The notes below the pieces were generated by a model. That model was not told the origin of the DNA. It was given only the letters and a program-made list of their open reading frames with translations, and ran no database searches. The position numbers and the translations under genes were made by a program. From Typhlomys cinereus (lineage: Eukaryota > Chordata > Mammalia > Rodentia > Platacanthomyidae), in contig JALPQD010000044.1 in the NCBI GenBank assembly GCA_023101885.1, positions 8,461,565 to 8,525,564 of the forward strand: a stretch of 64,000 bases of DNA. The letters run 5' to 3'. Below, in pieces: positions 24,785 through 36,689 of this stretch (position 1 is the first letter of the stretch; each line of letters opens with the position of its first letter).

Positions 24785-26394
24785 AAAAAAACTTAAAAGT
24801 CACTTCTAAAAGTTCTGCCTGAGAGTTACAAGGCCCAGAATCTAACCTTCTTTTGTATGTCAGGAGCTGTTTGGGAAATAAAATGAGAATTTAAAATTAT
24901 AGTGTCCTCTGTAGAAGATGGGTCTAGTTTGGTATAACACATAAGACCATCTTATGTTGAAAAGGAATTCTGCAGGGTTTTCCTTAGGTCTCTAAGTGAT
25001 CTCATGGAGTTTGTTATAATTTACCAATTCATGAACTGAAAGAAGAGGAAAGGATAACATGTCAGATACCAGACCCACAACTGGAAGGGTAAGGAGGAGA
25101 GGTTGGAATCCTGGGCCAGAATGGAAGAGTGAGACCAAAAGTTGCATAAGGTTTGAGCCATATGGTGGGCAGAAGTGAGGAGATGCCCAGTTCTAGTGGC
25201 CAAGATGGAGGCAGAGGTGGAGAAGGAGCAGGGTCAGGTTGGGTTGGAACCAGGATGGAAGCAGGAGATGAAGAGAAAGGAATGGGAGATTCTAAGAAAG
25301 GGGCAGAAGGTGGAAGTAAAGCGGAGGCATCAGCCATGTGGGATCCAAGAAGGAAGAAAAAATCTGATAGAGGGGAGGCAGGGAAGGCAAAGCTGGAGCC
25401 TTAGCCAACAGGATTTGGGACATAAGGCAAGATTCAAACAGAGAGGGGTATGCACAAAAAGTAAAAGAAATTTGCATATAGGATAGTTTGAACACTTCTG
25501 AAGCAACAAAAAGTATGAAGGTTCCTAAGAATTTGAAAATCCAATGTGTCACCTGTTGTGTGAGAGATAATGAGACCAAATTGAATTATAATAAAAAATG
25601 ATTTGTCAGGGTTTTAGAGCCCCTTGAAGGCCAAGTGACTTAAGAGATTTAAGAAGGCAGGCTAGAGGTATAGATAGATCAGCCTTAGAGTGGGAGATAC
25701 CCATTTCAGAGAAGATGGAGCAGAGAAAGCATAAAGTTAAAGAGAGAGAGAAGAAAAGAGAAGAAAAAAAAAGCTCACAGGAGCCCCTTGGCTTTGTCAG
25801 CAGTGTACAGGAGTCCCCAGAAACATGTGTGAGAAAGCCTAGTCTGAGGAGGTGAAAACCCAAATCCACAAAGGATTCCTATCTTCGGGATAGGAATCTA
25901 GTCTGTCAGGACTAGAGGGAAATGACCAGCATATTAGTATGACTTTTGAGCCCAAAAACAAGATAGTTTTTTCCAAATAAGGCTATCTGATAAGTGGAAG
26001 GGGGTGCTCAGTGCACCTCGAAGTGAGCCAGGACCACATAGGCTGGGAAGGGAATCGAATCTGCCAGGATCTGGCTGGCCACATGGTTTTCCAGTAGACA
26101 TCCAGCGAATGATGAGAAGGGAATGGGGAAGGCTCACCCATGAGAGCAAAGTGAGGGGCAGTGGCGAGAGAAGATGGGGTGGAGAGAAAGAGAGAGAGAG
26201 GCAGAGAGATGGGGAATCTTAACATATTAGACTAACCTCATGGTGGATATACAGGTCAGGAAAAGTAGATGGTCCAATGTCCATGAGGGGATGAGGATGG
26301 TGGTTCGCCTGGGGTCTGGACCCAAGGAAGGTCTAAGAGCTGGACAATTGAGACTTACCTCAGAGGGGTCATTGTAGAGTCATGATGCCATAAA
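24785..26394. other. Purine-rich sequence without recognisable gene, possibly ERV internal
   Basis: About 1.6 kb, strongly purine-rich on the plus strand (25,170-25,400 and 26,130-26,220), lying directly left of an LTR-like region. Short open frames occur on both strands but show no retroviral or cellular motif. The position suggests a degraded ERV leader or internal part; this is inference. Confidence 0.35.
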
Positions 26395-27345
26395 CGTAAG
26401 GTATTTACCACAAAAAACACACCACCTCATGGACTAGGTGGAAGTTTTCATGGAGTTCTAGAACTGCCAGGGCTGTTATATGAAGAGGGAAAGAAAAGGA
26501 GAGACCTGGAAGAGGGAAATGTTAGGCTTTATACCCTCAGAGCTAGGCTGATGGTTGAGGGGACAGGGCCTGGAGGTGACATTTGGGACCTTTGCCCAGC
26601 CCAGGAAGTGTGGTCTTGATCAGTCTGTGACCTTGGCACCACTTGCACTAAAAGTCATATAAGCATGGGCTCTAGCAAGTTAGGCAGCTTGCTTTCTCAG
26701 TCTCTGAAGATCTTTGAAGGTCATTCCCCACTGCTAGGATTACCATGGAGGAACACACCCTTAGCCAACTTCCCCCAACCCTTTTTCTATGAAAGGATAT
26801 AGAGATTAGCTCTCTTTTATAGATAAGCCCCACCTTGAGGTGGGAACAAGATCAACTGGGTTGGGCTCAAAGTGAGCTAAACAATTGAGGAAAGGCCTTC
26901 TTTCTGGGGCTTACCTAAAGGCATAATATACCTGACCTTGGCAGCCAACTTTCGCAGCTGCCTGTCATACTACTCCACATGTGGAGTCTATGAGTCCATT
27001 TTTAACTTCTGCCCCTCATGAAGTCTATACCTGAAATTCATGAGTTCTCCCGGTGCCTGCTCCTCATGTCACTCTACAAGTGAAATCTATGAGTTTATTT
27101 CTAGCCTTTGCCTTTCATGGATTCCATGCCTAGAGCCCATTTGTTCTCTGGGGCGCCCTAGCCCATCATGGTACTCCATATCTGGAGTCCATCAGCTCTG
27201 TTCTTTCTCTCCTCTAGTAAACTCTGCTTTAATCTTCTGCACACGTTCTGGTTTCAATCTTCAACTCTGAACACAAGAACCCTGCAACACAAGCATTAAC
27301 TATAAGGGGGGCAGCAATCATCAAGCAGATGCTCTGCCCTAACAG
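26395..27345 (+). mobile_element. Unclassified ERV-type LTR (family member 1)
   Basis: Contains TATAAGCATGGGCTC-like promoter sequence, repeated GGAGTC(C/T)AT(G/C)AG blocks, and near the 3' end CTCTAGTAAACTCTGCTTTA followed by TTCTGGTTTCAATCTTCAAC, the layout of an LTR with a polyadenylation site. It aligns over about 700 bp with the inverse of 30,545-31,240 (shared GAGCCCAACCCAGTTGATCT and GGGCTTATCTA on the minus strand). Family name not known to me; exact borders uncertain. Confidence 0.65.
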
Positions 27346-28045
27346 TGGGAGGAATGAGAAGTGGGACTCCTGTCAGGCAGATAGATAGATGATAAGGTAA
27401 TTGTCCTATCACCACCTCACCAGGAAAGGTCTCAAGAAGCTCCACACCTCTCTAAGAACTAATATTTATAGGGAAGAAATGGAAGATGCTATCCTCAATG
27501 GTATAGCCACTAATCTTTGACACTTGCTTGAGCATGAATCATGTCAAGCATATGAGTTCAAGGACAATTAGATGAAGCACAGTGAGCTATGCAAGTGAAA
27601 AGATTTGAAAATAGGAAGGAGTATGACAGAATAGATGAAGGGTTGTCAGAGAAAAGAGGAGGAGATGGAAATGGGGATTAAGGGAAGAGGAAAAAATTAA
27701 TTAAAAAAAGAAAAGGTAGAAAGTGATTGAGGAAAACTTCTCAATGTCAATCATCAGCCTGCATGAGCAAGGACTCAGATGTACACACACATGGTTATCC
27801 CATGAAAGGTAAACCTTTCGAATACAGTGCCTATGGGCCATTTCATTCTTGCTTCTGCCTTTGCTTTTTTCCTTTAGTAGCAGAATGGCTACCTGTTTCA
27901 CTGACATTGTGTTCTCTTACTTGGCAAAGTTGCAGAAGATTTTTACTAATTGCTTGCAGTCAGGAGGGGTCTCTTGACAAGTTCCCATGAAAAAAAGTAA
28001 GAAGAAATGATTTAGCAATCTCCAGGCAGAGCCATAAAACACTCT
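27346..28045. other. No gene seen
   Basis: Begins with the sequence shared (inverted) with 11,050-11,156; otherwise unremarkable. Confidence 0.5.
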
Positions 28046-28330
28046 CATTGTATTTCCAAGTGCAACAATCCTGCACTACTCACAATAGCAAAGATATAAA
28101 AACAGACTGAATGCCCACCAACAGATGAATGCACAAAGAAAATGTGTTACAGCTATACAATGGAATTTTATGAAACCATAAAGGAAAATGAAAACATTGC
28201 ATTTTTTTCAGGAAAATGAATGCTGGGAATTCTATGTTAAGTGAAAGAACTCAGACTGGGGAAGACAAATACAGCACTTTTCTACATAGACCTAGATTTC
28301 AGATTATTTAGAGATATGCTTATGTATATA
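28046..28330 (+). mobile_element. Old L1 3' end fragment
   Basis: Diverged ORF2 end/3' UTR start: CACTACTCACAATAGCAAAG, ATGCCCACCAACAGATGAAT and TATACAATGGAATTTTATG are recognisable L1 C-terminal blocks, older than the other L1s here. Confidence 0.75.
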
Positions 28331-28477
28331 TGTGTTTATATATGTGGAGGAGTTATGAAATTACATAGGGAATTATGAGAAGGGAAGAAAAAAGCTTAAG
28401 GAAGATCAAGAAATAAAGAGGGTAATGGAATACATGTAATAAGAAGGCAAAAGGCAGGACTAAGGAAATCTTACTAG

Positions 28478-28720
28478 ATAGGGTGCTTGATGGATCCCTG
28501 GCCCCCACATAAAAGCTGGGCAAACATGACAGCCTATCTGTAGTGCCAACTTTCTGTAGGTTCTGCTGGGCAAGCTGGGTAGCTGATGAAAACAAAACTG
28601 AGGGCTCAGGGTTCAGCAAGAGACCCAGCCTCAGTAGATAAAATGGAAAACACATGTGTACATGAACTCTGCACATACATATGCCCCTACAAATGTGAAC
28701 ACAGCACATTACACAGAAAT
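28478..28720 (+). mobile_element. B4-type SINE, diverged
   Basis: CCCACATAAAAGCTGGGCA, AGCAAGAGACCCAGCCTCAG and CA-rich 3' sequence ending at (GA)n follow the B4 order; the head is eroded. Confidence 0.65.
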
Positions 28721-29017
28721 AAAAAAGAGAGAGAGAGAGAGAACGAAAAATAAAGAGAAAGTAGGGGGGAACTAACCAGAGAAAGAAAAGGAATCAGATG
28801 GAGTGAAGTAGGGGGAACAATGAGAAAGGGAGAAAAGGCCCTCTCTTGCCTTTTATACCTTGACTAGATGCAGAAAAGTCAATGTGAGATTCCAAGTACA
28901 AAAGATAACAGAACCACTAAATGGGAGATACTTACTTCCTGAGTCCCTCAGTGATGGTGTAGAATAAACCTTCAGCTAATTCATATTGGACTATGAATAA
29001 AAACTAATTATTGTTTG

Positions 29018-29120
29018 ATATTATGGTATATACTTGTAATGTCAGCACTTGGGAGGTTAAGGCAGGAAGATCATGAGATCAAGGCTTATCTAGGCTAAGT
29101 AGTAAGACCCTGTCAAAAAA
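29018..29120 (+). mobile_element. B1 SINE (7SL-derived)
   Basis: CTTGTAATGTCAGCACTTGG, GGCAGGAAGATCATGAGATC and AGACCCTGTCAAAAAA. Its A tail leads directly into a long polypurine tract. Confidence 0.85.
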
Positions 29121-29125
29121 AGTAG

Positions 29126-29515
29126 GGCGCGAGAAGGGGAGGAAAGAAGAGAGAAGAGGAGAGGGAGGGAAGGAAAAGAAGGGGAGAGAAGGGTAGGAAA
29201 GGGAGGGAGAAGAGGGGAAAGGAAGGGGAGAGAAGAAAGGAAAAGAAAAGGGAGGAGGGAAGAGGAGGAAAGCAAAGGGAAGAGGGGAGGGGAAAGGAAA
29301 CAAGAGAAAAGGGAGGGGAGAGAAAGGAAAGAGAAAGGAGAGAAAAGGGAAGGGCAAGGAGAGAAGGGCAAGGGAGGAGGGAGAGAGTGAAGGGAGGGAA
29401 GGAAAGTGGAGAAAAGAGAAGTATGGGAGAAAGAAAGGAGAAAGTAAAAGCAAAAGGAAGGGAAGGGAGATCGGAAAGGAAAAAGGAAGGGAAAAGAAAA
29501 GAGTGAGAAACCGGG
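29126..29515 (+). repeat. Long polypurine (G/A) tract
   Basis: About 390 bases almost all G or A, in irregular GGGA/GAAA units with very few pyrimidines. It follows a B1 A tail and probably grew from it. Pyrimidine-strand frames of 120-170 codons here are composition artefacts. Confidence 0.93.
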
Positions 29516-30544
29516 AAAGATGATTGGTTTTAAGTGTTGAGGTTTTGAATTATTAATTATATTCCAACACTTATATTCACCCCATATAACTTGACTCATC
29601 AAAGTCTGGAATAAAAAGCCTGTAAGCAGCTTCAGATACCTCAGTCTTCACCCTCAATCTGTAAGGGCTGGAAAATTGTGAATTGTTCACATTTCCCCCT
29701 GACATTGGTCCAACCTGAGATTTGCTCAGTACTATACACAGGATAGCTAAGAATTATAGCTTTTTATGCCCTTGAGGTTCAACTCAGTTTTCTGGTAACT
29801 GGCATTGCTTTCTGAGTCTAGTTCTATTTCTGTTTGCACAACTTAGCTTGATTTTGGAGTATTTAGCTTAATTATACCAAAAGTATAATAAAGCATAAGT
29901 ATAATAATAAAAAAGTATAATAAGTATAAAAAGTACAAAGAAAAACTTGCTTTGTTTTTTCCTTGGTCCTGCCCTAAAGATAAACTCCTGTTGCAGTTAT
30001 TTATTTCATATTAGTTATTCACAATAAGCATCCTAAAGTCACTTTTCTGTTTAAAGTCCCAGATTTTCACACTGTGCTTCAAGCATTTACATTGTGCACT
30101 AGTGCTCTTATCAGCAGAACACCCATTTGTTTAAATAATACTCATTTTCCCTGAAGTTTAATGGGACTCTTTTGCCTAAGTAAAGCCTTACTTTTTAGTT
30201 GGGCCCGTTCCTGTCTTCTACCATCTGGCATGGGTGGGTCTAAACCCAGATAGCCTGTGACTTTCCTCTCTAGCCTAAAGTAAGCAATAGTGTCTTACCA
30301 GACAAAGATCTAAGATGGCACAGGTAAGAGACCATTGAGTAGTTTCCCCATTGGCAGTTAGTATAATGAACAATTTTTATTGTGACAATTATGCTTTAAT
30401 CATAGTTGTCACAAATTAGTCAATGGTTTTGATAGGACCTTATACAGTACTGCATTTGATACATGCATACATTATTTTAATGTGCCCAATCAAGTCCTTC
30501 ACATACTTAGCTCTCAAGGTTTTTTTTTTGTTTTCTGTTTTTTT
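29516..30544. other. No gene seen
   Basis: AT-rich; a small (AAGTATAAT)n-like cluster lies at about 29,879-29,940. Confidence 0.55.
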
Positions 30545-31240
30545 TTTTAGTTGTTGTTGTTTTGATGATTAAGGCAGAGTTTATTACAGGAAAGAACAGA
30601 ACTCACAGACTCCTGGTGTGGGAGTACCATGAGGGACAAAGGCAGCTTGGAGAACTCAAGGACTACAAGAATGGAAATCACAAGGAGCTGGAAATGAATT
30701 CACAGACTCCAGATGTGAAGTGTCATGAGGAGTACCAAAGATGGCTGTCAGGATCAGGTAGGTATATTTATACACTTAGGCAAACCCAGAGAAAAATGTT
30801 CTTTCTTCATTGGTTAACTCCAGTTTCTGTAAACATGATTAGAGTATTTAGTCCTCTACATCTCATTGGTCTGTTCATATTGGAGCCCAACCCAGTTGAT
30901 CTCGTGCCCCCCTCCATAGGGCTTATCTACAATGGAGAACTAATCTCTGTATTTTTTCATGAACAAAGGGTTGGGAGAAGTTGGTGAAGGGTGTGTTCTT
31001 TCAGGGTAATCCCAACAGTGGGGGATGACCTTCTAAGACTTTAAGATACTAACAAAGCATAGCTGTTCTAAAACTGCCAAATTCCTCCTTTAAGCCCCCT
31101 TTATGAGGGCTTGACTGCTCAAGGAATGAGAGGTGATGACCACTCTGACCACTTCCAGCTGAGTTGGGCAAAGGAAGTGTGAGAAGTCAATTGTCTTCAT
31201 CTACAAGATACTGGGATAGTCCAGACGTCCCCACATTTTA
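30545..31240 (-). mobile_element. Unclassified ERV-type LTR (family member 2, inverted)
   Basis: Carries the inverse of the LTR at 26,395-27,345, in the same order: the AGTTTATTACAGGAAAG tail region, GAGTACCATGAGGG, GGATCAGGTAGGTATATT, GAGCCCAACCCAGTTGATCT, AAGGGTTGGGAGAAGTTGG, GGGATGACCTTC. A 141-codon open frame across it is fortuitous. Confidence 0.65.
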
Positions 31241-31921
31241 AGCTTTATGGATATTAATCTGGAGGGACAAAATAGATAAATTAAGCTTAAAAGATTCAAG
31301 CATAAGGATTAAACCATTATAATTGGGAAGGCAGATGGGATAAACCAAAGGAGCTTAGTTGTTTTACTGTGGGCACATGCAAGAGTTAGTAAAGAAAACC
31401 TGCTATCTTGCCTGTAATAGTCACTACCTTTGTCTGGTGTAAAAGCAAAGAGCAGCAGGTAATCTACACACCAGAGGATAGCTCTGAATTTTGATAACTC
31501 AATATGCAAAGTTTCAAAGGTCCCAACCAACTGGCCTATTGTAATGTCATCCTGGAATCAAGTTTTAAAATGTCTTCCTTCTTTGATCTCATTTTTGACC
31601 TACAGTCCTTCCTAATGTACCTTGAAGATCTTATTAGCTAGCCTGCATCTTTAATAGACCCGATGACTTCTAGACTGGACTTCTATTATTGAGTTGAAGG
31701 AATTTAAAAAATAAAAATCAAACCTGTTGTTTGTAAGTATAATTTGTAAGCTAATAATTCTCAGGAAAGCCCTGCGTAAGTAGTCTGCACTTGATTTTTG
31801 ACAGCAACAATAGCAGTCTTATCTCTTGGATGTCTTGGAAATACACACTTACTATCCTGGTAGTAGTATTTGTACTCATACAACACTATCTACACTATGG
31901 ATGGTGTTTAGTATGTTACAG

Positions 31922-32420
31922 TTAGGCCTGTGAGATGGCTCAGTAGATAATAATACTTGCTATACAAACCTGGTGATCTGAGTTTAATCCCTGGAACCCA
32001 TCTAAAAGTACAAAGAGAAGGCCAGGTCCACAAAGTTTTCTAATCAACACATTTGTGTTCATTCATAAACACAATAATTATTTCAAAAAAATAATATGTG
32101 CCAATCATTGTAAGATAGAAAATAAGGCTTTTATACCATTAGGTAAACTGGTCAATGTCAGCATCTAAAATGTTAATGCATAAAAGATTCACTTAGAAGA
32201 GGTCAGGGATGGATGGCAAAATAGCTCAGCAGGTAAGGTGCTTACTTGCAAAATGAATTTGATCTCCCAAAGTCTTTATGGTGGAAGGAGAGAACTAACT
32301 TCCAAAAGCTGTCCTCTAATCTACAGTATACACTATGTTATACGTGTGTTTCTCTCTCTTCCTTACTTTCTTGCTCTCTTACTTTTATTCTCAAGTAAAT
32401 ACAAAAAGTTTTAAAAATCA
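31922..32420 (+). mobile_element. Two diverged tRNA-headed SINEs
   Basis: GTGAGATGGCTCAGTAGATA (31,931) and GCAAAATAGCTCAGCAGGTA (32,217) are two tRNA-like heads, each followed by B3-like sequence; the second ends near a pyrimidine-rich tract at 32,345. Confidence 0.65.
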
Positions 32421-33144
32421 CTTGGGGATCTTGCAGCCACATTGTCTAATGTACCAGGTGGACAGGAAGGGGGATGAGGTTCTGTATCATAAGCAACCAA
32501 ATGATACCTGTGTCTGTCCACAGATCACACTTTGAAAAGCAACTGCTTAAGCCACAGGTACACTTACTGCCTACTAATGAGAGACTAGGAAGCAGGTGGT
32601 TCCAGGGCTGATTCAGCAGCTCCACAATTTCCCTCAGGACACAGACTTTCATTTTTATGAAGTGTCATCATAAGAAGCTAACTTTGTAATCTTAGGCTTC
32701 ATGGTCATAAGATGGCCACTGTGCTCCAAGTCATCACATATGCATGTGGCCATGATTCATTCCCAGGCACATTGCCAGCTGACAAAACACAGCAAACAAG
32801 GGGTGGATGTAAAGAAGGTAGAAGCGAAGGAGGGGAACCCTAAAACTGATGCGGTGTCAATCAGAGCTGAGCAATATTATGGCTAGTATTCAAATCACCC
32901 TATGTCAAAAGCTATATTATCTTCCATTTATTGAGTAACTATAGTGGCATGGAATAATCACAGAAGGCAAATTCAGGCTGTGTTCTAAACATACTCAACT
33001 CTGACCACAGAAAGCTATTCTCCTCCCACCAAGTGTATATGTGAAAGTGTGTGTTATATGGGTATAGTACATGCACATATATATGGGTGGGTATACACAC
33101 AGAGACCAGAAATGAATGTGGAGTAACTTTCTATATCAATCTTC

Positions 33145-33345
33145 TTTTCAGAGATGGTCTCTCACCAAACCTGGAACTACACTGGTTGCCAGCAAGGCCA
33201 GCAATCCTTTGTCTCCATACCTCCCAGCTCTGTGATAATAAGTATGCACATGGATATACCAAATTTTATATGACTACTGTGATTCAAACTCAAATCCAAA
33301 TGCTTGTGGGGCAAGTGCTCTTACCCACTTAGCCATATTCTTATA
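33145..33345 (-). mobile_element. B4-type SINE, inverted
   Basis: AGAGATGGTCTCTCACCAAA, CCTGGAACTACACTGGTTGC and a GTGCTCTTACCCACTTAGCC head end. Confidence 0.65.
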
Positions 33346-33460
33346 TAAATCTGAGTTTAGTTATACAGTTTAAGGGATATAAAAATATCCCTTAAAAAGA
33401 GTTATTATTTGAACCTGTGTCTACCAAGAATGTTTTGCAATCTTAATTTGACTTACTAGG

Positions 33461-34551
33461 TGTATTAGTCAGGGTTCTTTGAAGAACAGAATCTTTAGAA
33501 TTAATATATATATATATAAATAAGTTTATTAAATTAACTTAAAATAAAAAAAATAGTTTCCTTCAAAGTAGCTGCCTGTAGCTGCTTTGTTCTTGGCTGG
33601 AATGTCCCACAAAGCCAAAAGATCCCAAGAAGGTCTCAACCCTTTATTTCACTGGAGGGTTGAAGATGTTGGTTCCAACATCAGTATAAAAAGCTGGACT
33701 CCAACATCAATGAAGAACAGTTGGGCTCCAATGGAAGCAATTGTCATGGTTAGGCACAGGTGTCAATTTGACAGTTGAGGGTTTGAGTTCTGAGCACATT
33801 TGTGGAGAATTAGTGGTTGAGTTAGGCCTGAGCAAACCTGCAGGAGATTGTCTAGTTGATGAGGAAGGCCCAGCCTATCGTGAGTAGGACTAGACCCTAG
33901 AATAAATCACAGAGAACTGGTTTGGAGAGTTGGCATCCTTCTGTACACTTGGCCAGACATGCTGGTCTGGCAAGCAAGGATTGTCCATCTCTCAGCTGTT
34001 ATGAGCCAGTTCCCTCAGCCCTGGTGTTCGTACATGCTCTTCCATCAAGCTGGACTGAGAACTGTAATTGGAAAAATCATAAGAGAGAATAAATCCCTTG
34101 TTCCCTTAAGCCATTTAGTGGTCATTTATCAGCAACCATGCAGGTGAACTGCAACAGGATGAACATTGAACAGCAGCAAGGCCTAGAGATCAGGCTCCAA
34201 AGGCAGCAGGAACAGCAGCAAGGTGGAAAAAAATGGATCTCTGCTTCAGTTAAGGGCGGAGGCAGCAGCAACATAGAAGGTGACAATACTCTAGAAAATG
34301 AAGGACACCGAACACTTGCAGAGTAGACTCTACAGCAAGTCGACACAAGGGAAGAGCAAGTCCCTCCTCTTTGCACTTCCTATTATCAGTCCACCACTGG
34401 AAAGTACCACCCACTATGAGCTGGGTTTTCCACAGCAATTAATCAAGTACGTGCAGACTTGTTCAGGGGTCTGCTCCAACTATTAACTATCCACAGCTGT
34501 GCTCCAAACAGTCTGCAGCTGTCAAGTTGACACTAAAATGTAACCATAACA
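33461..34551 (-). mobile_element. MaLR LTR with 5-bp TSD, split by a second LTR
   Basis: On the minus strand it starts TGTTATGGTTAC, contains GTGTCAACTTGACAG and ends CCTGACTAATACA. CTAGG is duplicated exactly at 33,456-33,460 and 34,552-34,556. The span exceeds a normal LTR because another LTR of opposite orientation is inserted at about 33,742-34,131. Confidence 0.88.
33742..34131 (+). mobile_element. MaLR-type LTR nested in another LTR
   Basis: Starts TGTCATGGTTAGGCACAGG and ends near CATTTATCA, with AATAAATCCC before the end. It is closely related to the LTR at 21,011. A likely target duplication is GCAAT/GCAAC (33,737-33,741 and 34,132-34,136); the exact right edge is uncertain by a few bases. 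Confidence 0.78.
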
Positions 34552-34726
34552 CTAGGTAATTAGACACCATGAAGATAGGACTCTCTGGTTGGTCTACATA
34601 GGTACTTTTGATTTCTTTGACAACACATAATTCAATTGGAAAGAAATCTTGGAGACATGCCCATGTCTAAATTTGAAATTTAATTCTAAAATTAAATGTT
34701 TCTACTTTAAAAGTAGAAACACAGGT

Positions 34727-35004
34727 CTAAGGAGATGGGTCAGTTGGCAAAGCACTTGTTGGACAAGCATGAGAATCTGAGTTCAGATTCTCAGCGTTCA
34801 TGTAAATTCTGGGTACAGCAGTGCACATTTGTAATACCAGTGCTGTGGAAGCAAAGATAGGAGGATCCCTGGGCTCACTGGTCAGTCAAAATAGCCAAAT
34901 TGATGGGCTCCACGTTCAGTGAGACGCTTTGTCTCAAAAATAAGGTGGACAGTGATTGAGGAAGACACTCAATATCAACCTCTGGCATCTATACACATGT
35001 TGAC

Positions 35005-35050
<46 letters not shown>
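34727..35050 (+). mobile_element. B4-type SINE, nearly complete
   Basis: AAGGAGATGGGTCAGTTGGC head, B1-like part (GGAGGATCCCTGGGCTCACT, GTCTCAAAAATAAGG), then GGTGGACAGTGATTGAGGAA, ACCTCTGGCATC and a (CA)n run at 35,028-35,050. Confidence 0.88.
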
Positions 35051-36050
35051 GTGGGCATCCTTGGCCAGGCCAGCATGCTTATCTGAGTGGATTTTCTGGG
35101 GTGGGATCAGTAGGAATTGTAGTCAGGCTGGGTCAGGGGATATTAGAAAAGCTGAAACCAATATCAAATTTATTTTTAATTCTAATCTCTATATACCATG
35201 AAGCAGGGAGATGATGTCTATACATTGAAGCAGATAGATGACATCCATACATTGCTATGGATAGACTACAGCCACAGGCAAGGTCAACAATAGGTAGGGA
35301 AACCACTACAACATAGCCAATCTTAAAACATGTTACTATGCCCTAATGGATTCATTCATTGTGGAGAAAGAACGGGCTACTATTATGTACAAAAGTCAGC
35401 AACATGGTGATACAATTACAATAAAGCTCTGTGCCCATCTTTAAACATGCTAAATTAATTCCTAAATGGCTTCCAAGGAATAGAAAGAGATACGAAGGAA
35501 ACACCTCCTCTCTCAATCCTGTTTCAAAATAGGACAAGATCTACACTTGCCCTTCTGGGAAAGTCAGTAGGAGTCAATTTGTACTGTTGCCAAGCAATAG
35601 GAGACAAGCTGCTACTACTGACCACAGGGAGTGTTCTCAGCATCTACCTCAAGAAACCAGGGTCTTGAGCTTCTATGTTCCCCCCACACACACAAACACA
35701 CACACAAATTCTAAAAAATGGAGCCACAAATCACTGTAAAATGAGTAGATTATTTATGACATGCTAAGAAAACTAGTTCATCATTTGAAAAAAATATAAT
35801 GCATAGCCAATATCATATATGGAACCTAGATAATTTAGACATAATGTCATGGCAAAACAATAAAGCTAACATAAAACAAAAAGGCCAGTCACCAAGACTT
35901 GGACTAAGATAACACCATTGGAAAAACACTATAATATTTGAGGATTCCAGGAATAAGTGAGGATCAGTTAGTCCAATAGTTGAAAACCAACCTGGGCAAC
36001 ATATGGTAAGACCATAACCACACACACACACTCATACTTTGCCTCTAAGT
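35051..36050. other. No gene seen
   Basis: Short CA clusters near 35,690; 35,760-35,930 may be old L1 3' UTR but I cannot establish it. Confidence 0.45.
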
Positions 36051-36094
36051 TAAATATGTGTGTGCATGTGCATGTGTGCGTGCATGCATGTGTA

Positions 36095-36095
<1 letters not shown>

Positions 36096-36139
<44 letters not shown>
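36096..36139 (+). repeat. (GT)n microsatellite
   Basis: Pure GT run of about 43 bases at the tail side of an old inverted SINE. Confidence 0.95.
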
Positions 36140-36141
<2 letters not shown>

Positions 36142-36650
36142 GAACCACCTTTGGGAATCACCTTGGTTTGTTCTTTGCTTTTTTCTGGACTTTCCCAGGC
36201 TCCACCTTCTATGAGTGGAAGTACAGGCTGCCGCCATTTCTTTTTTTTTTATTTTTATTTTTTTTTATTATTATTTATTCAATTGTGCGTGTGTGTGTAT
36301 GTATGTATGTGCGCGCATGTGTGTATGTGTGTGTGTGGAACCACGGACGAATCGGGAACCACCATGGACACCTCCACCTCCTTCTGCCCCGGGATTCACA
36401 GGCTCCGCCCTACCAGGACCAGAAGCGCAGGCCGCCCCCGCTTCCGCCTGGCGTCTATACGTGGGATCTGGGATCCGAACTCAGTACCTTCTGCCTGCAA
36501 GGCAGAGGCTTAACCCCTGAGCCACCTCTCCAGCCCTGGCTGCCGCCATTTCTATCTGGCATTTTTATGTGGGACCTAGGAGCTGAACTCAGGACCTTCT
36601 GCTTGCAAGGCAGAGGCAGTTAACCTCTGAACCATCTCTCCAGCCTCACC
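36103..36650 (-). mobile_element. Older SINE copy split by a young SINE
   Basis: An inverted older copy runs from a long (GT)n run (36,096-36,139) to CATCTCTCCAGCC near 36,650. It is interrupted at 36,241, and its halves rejoin perfectly across the inserted element by a shared 16-bp sequence. Confidence 0.9.
36242..36537 (-). mobile_element. Young SINE nested in an older SINE, perfect 16-bp TSD
   Basis: A young-subfamily copy is flanked by GGCTGCCGCCATTTCT at 36,226-36,241 and 36,538-36,553 with no mismatch. The long T-run at its left is the tail of the inverted element. This gives a direct age order between subfamilies. Confidence 0.96.
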
Positions 36651-36689
36651 TTACATTTAAAAAAATATTTATTTATTTGAGAGATTGAG

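Noticed and set aside
29079..29602. 124- and 170-codon minus-strand frames rich in Ser, Phe, Pro and Leu
   Set aside because: Direct translation of the polypurine tract's complement; not a gene.
30562..30987. 141-codon plus-strand frame
   Set aside because: Lies across an inverted LTR shared with 26,395-27,345; no codon-level conservation between the copies is evident.
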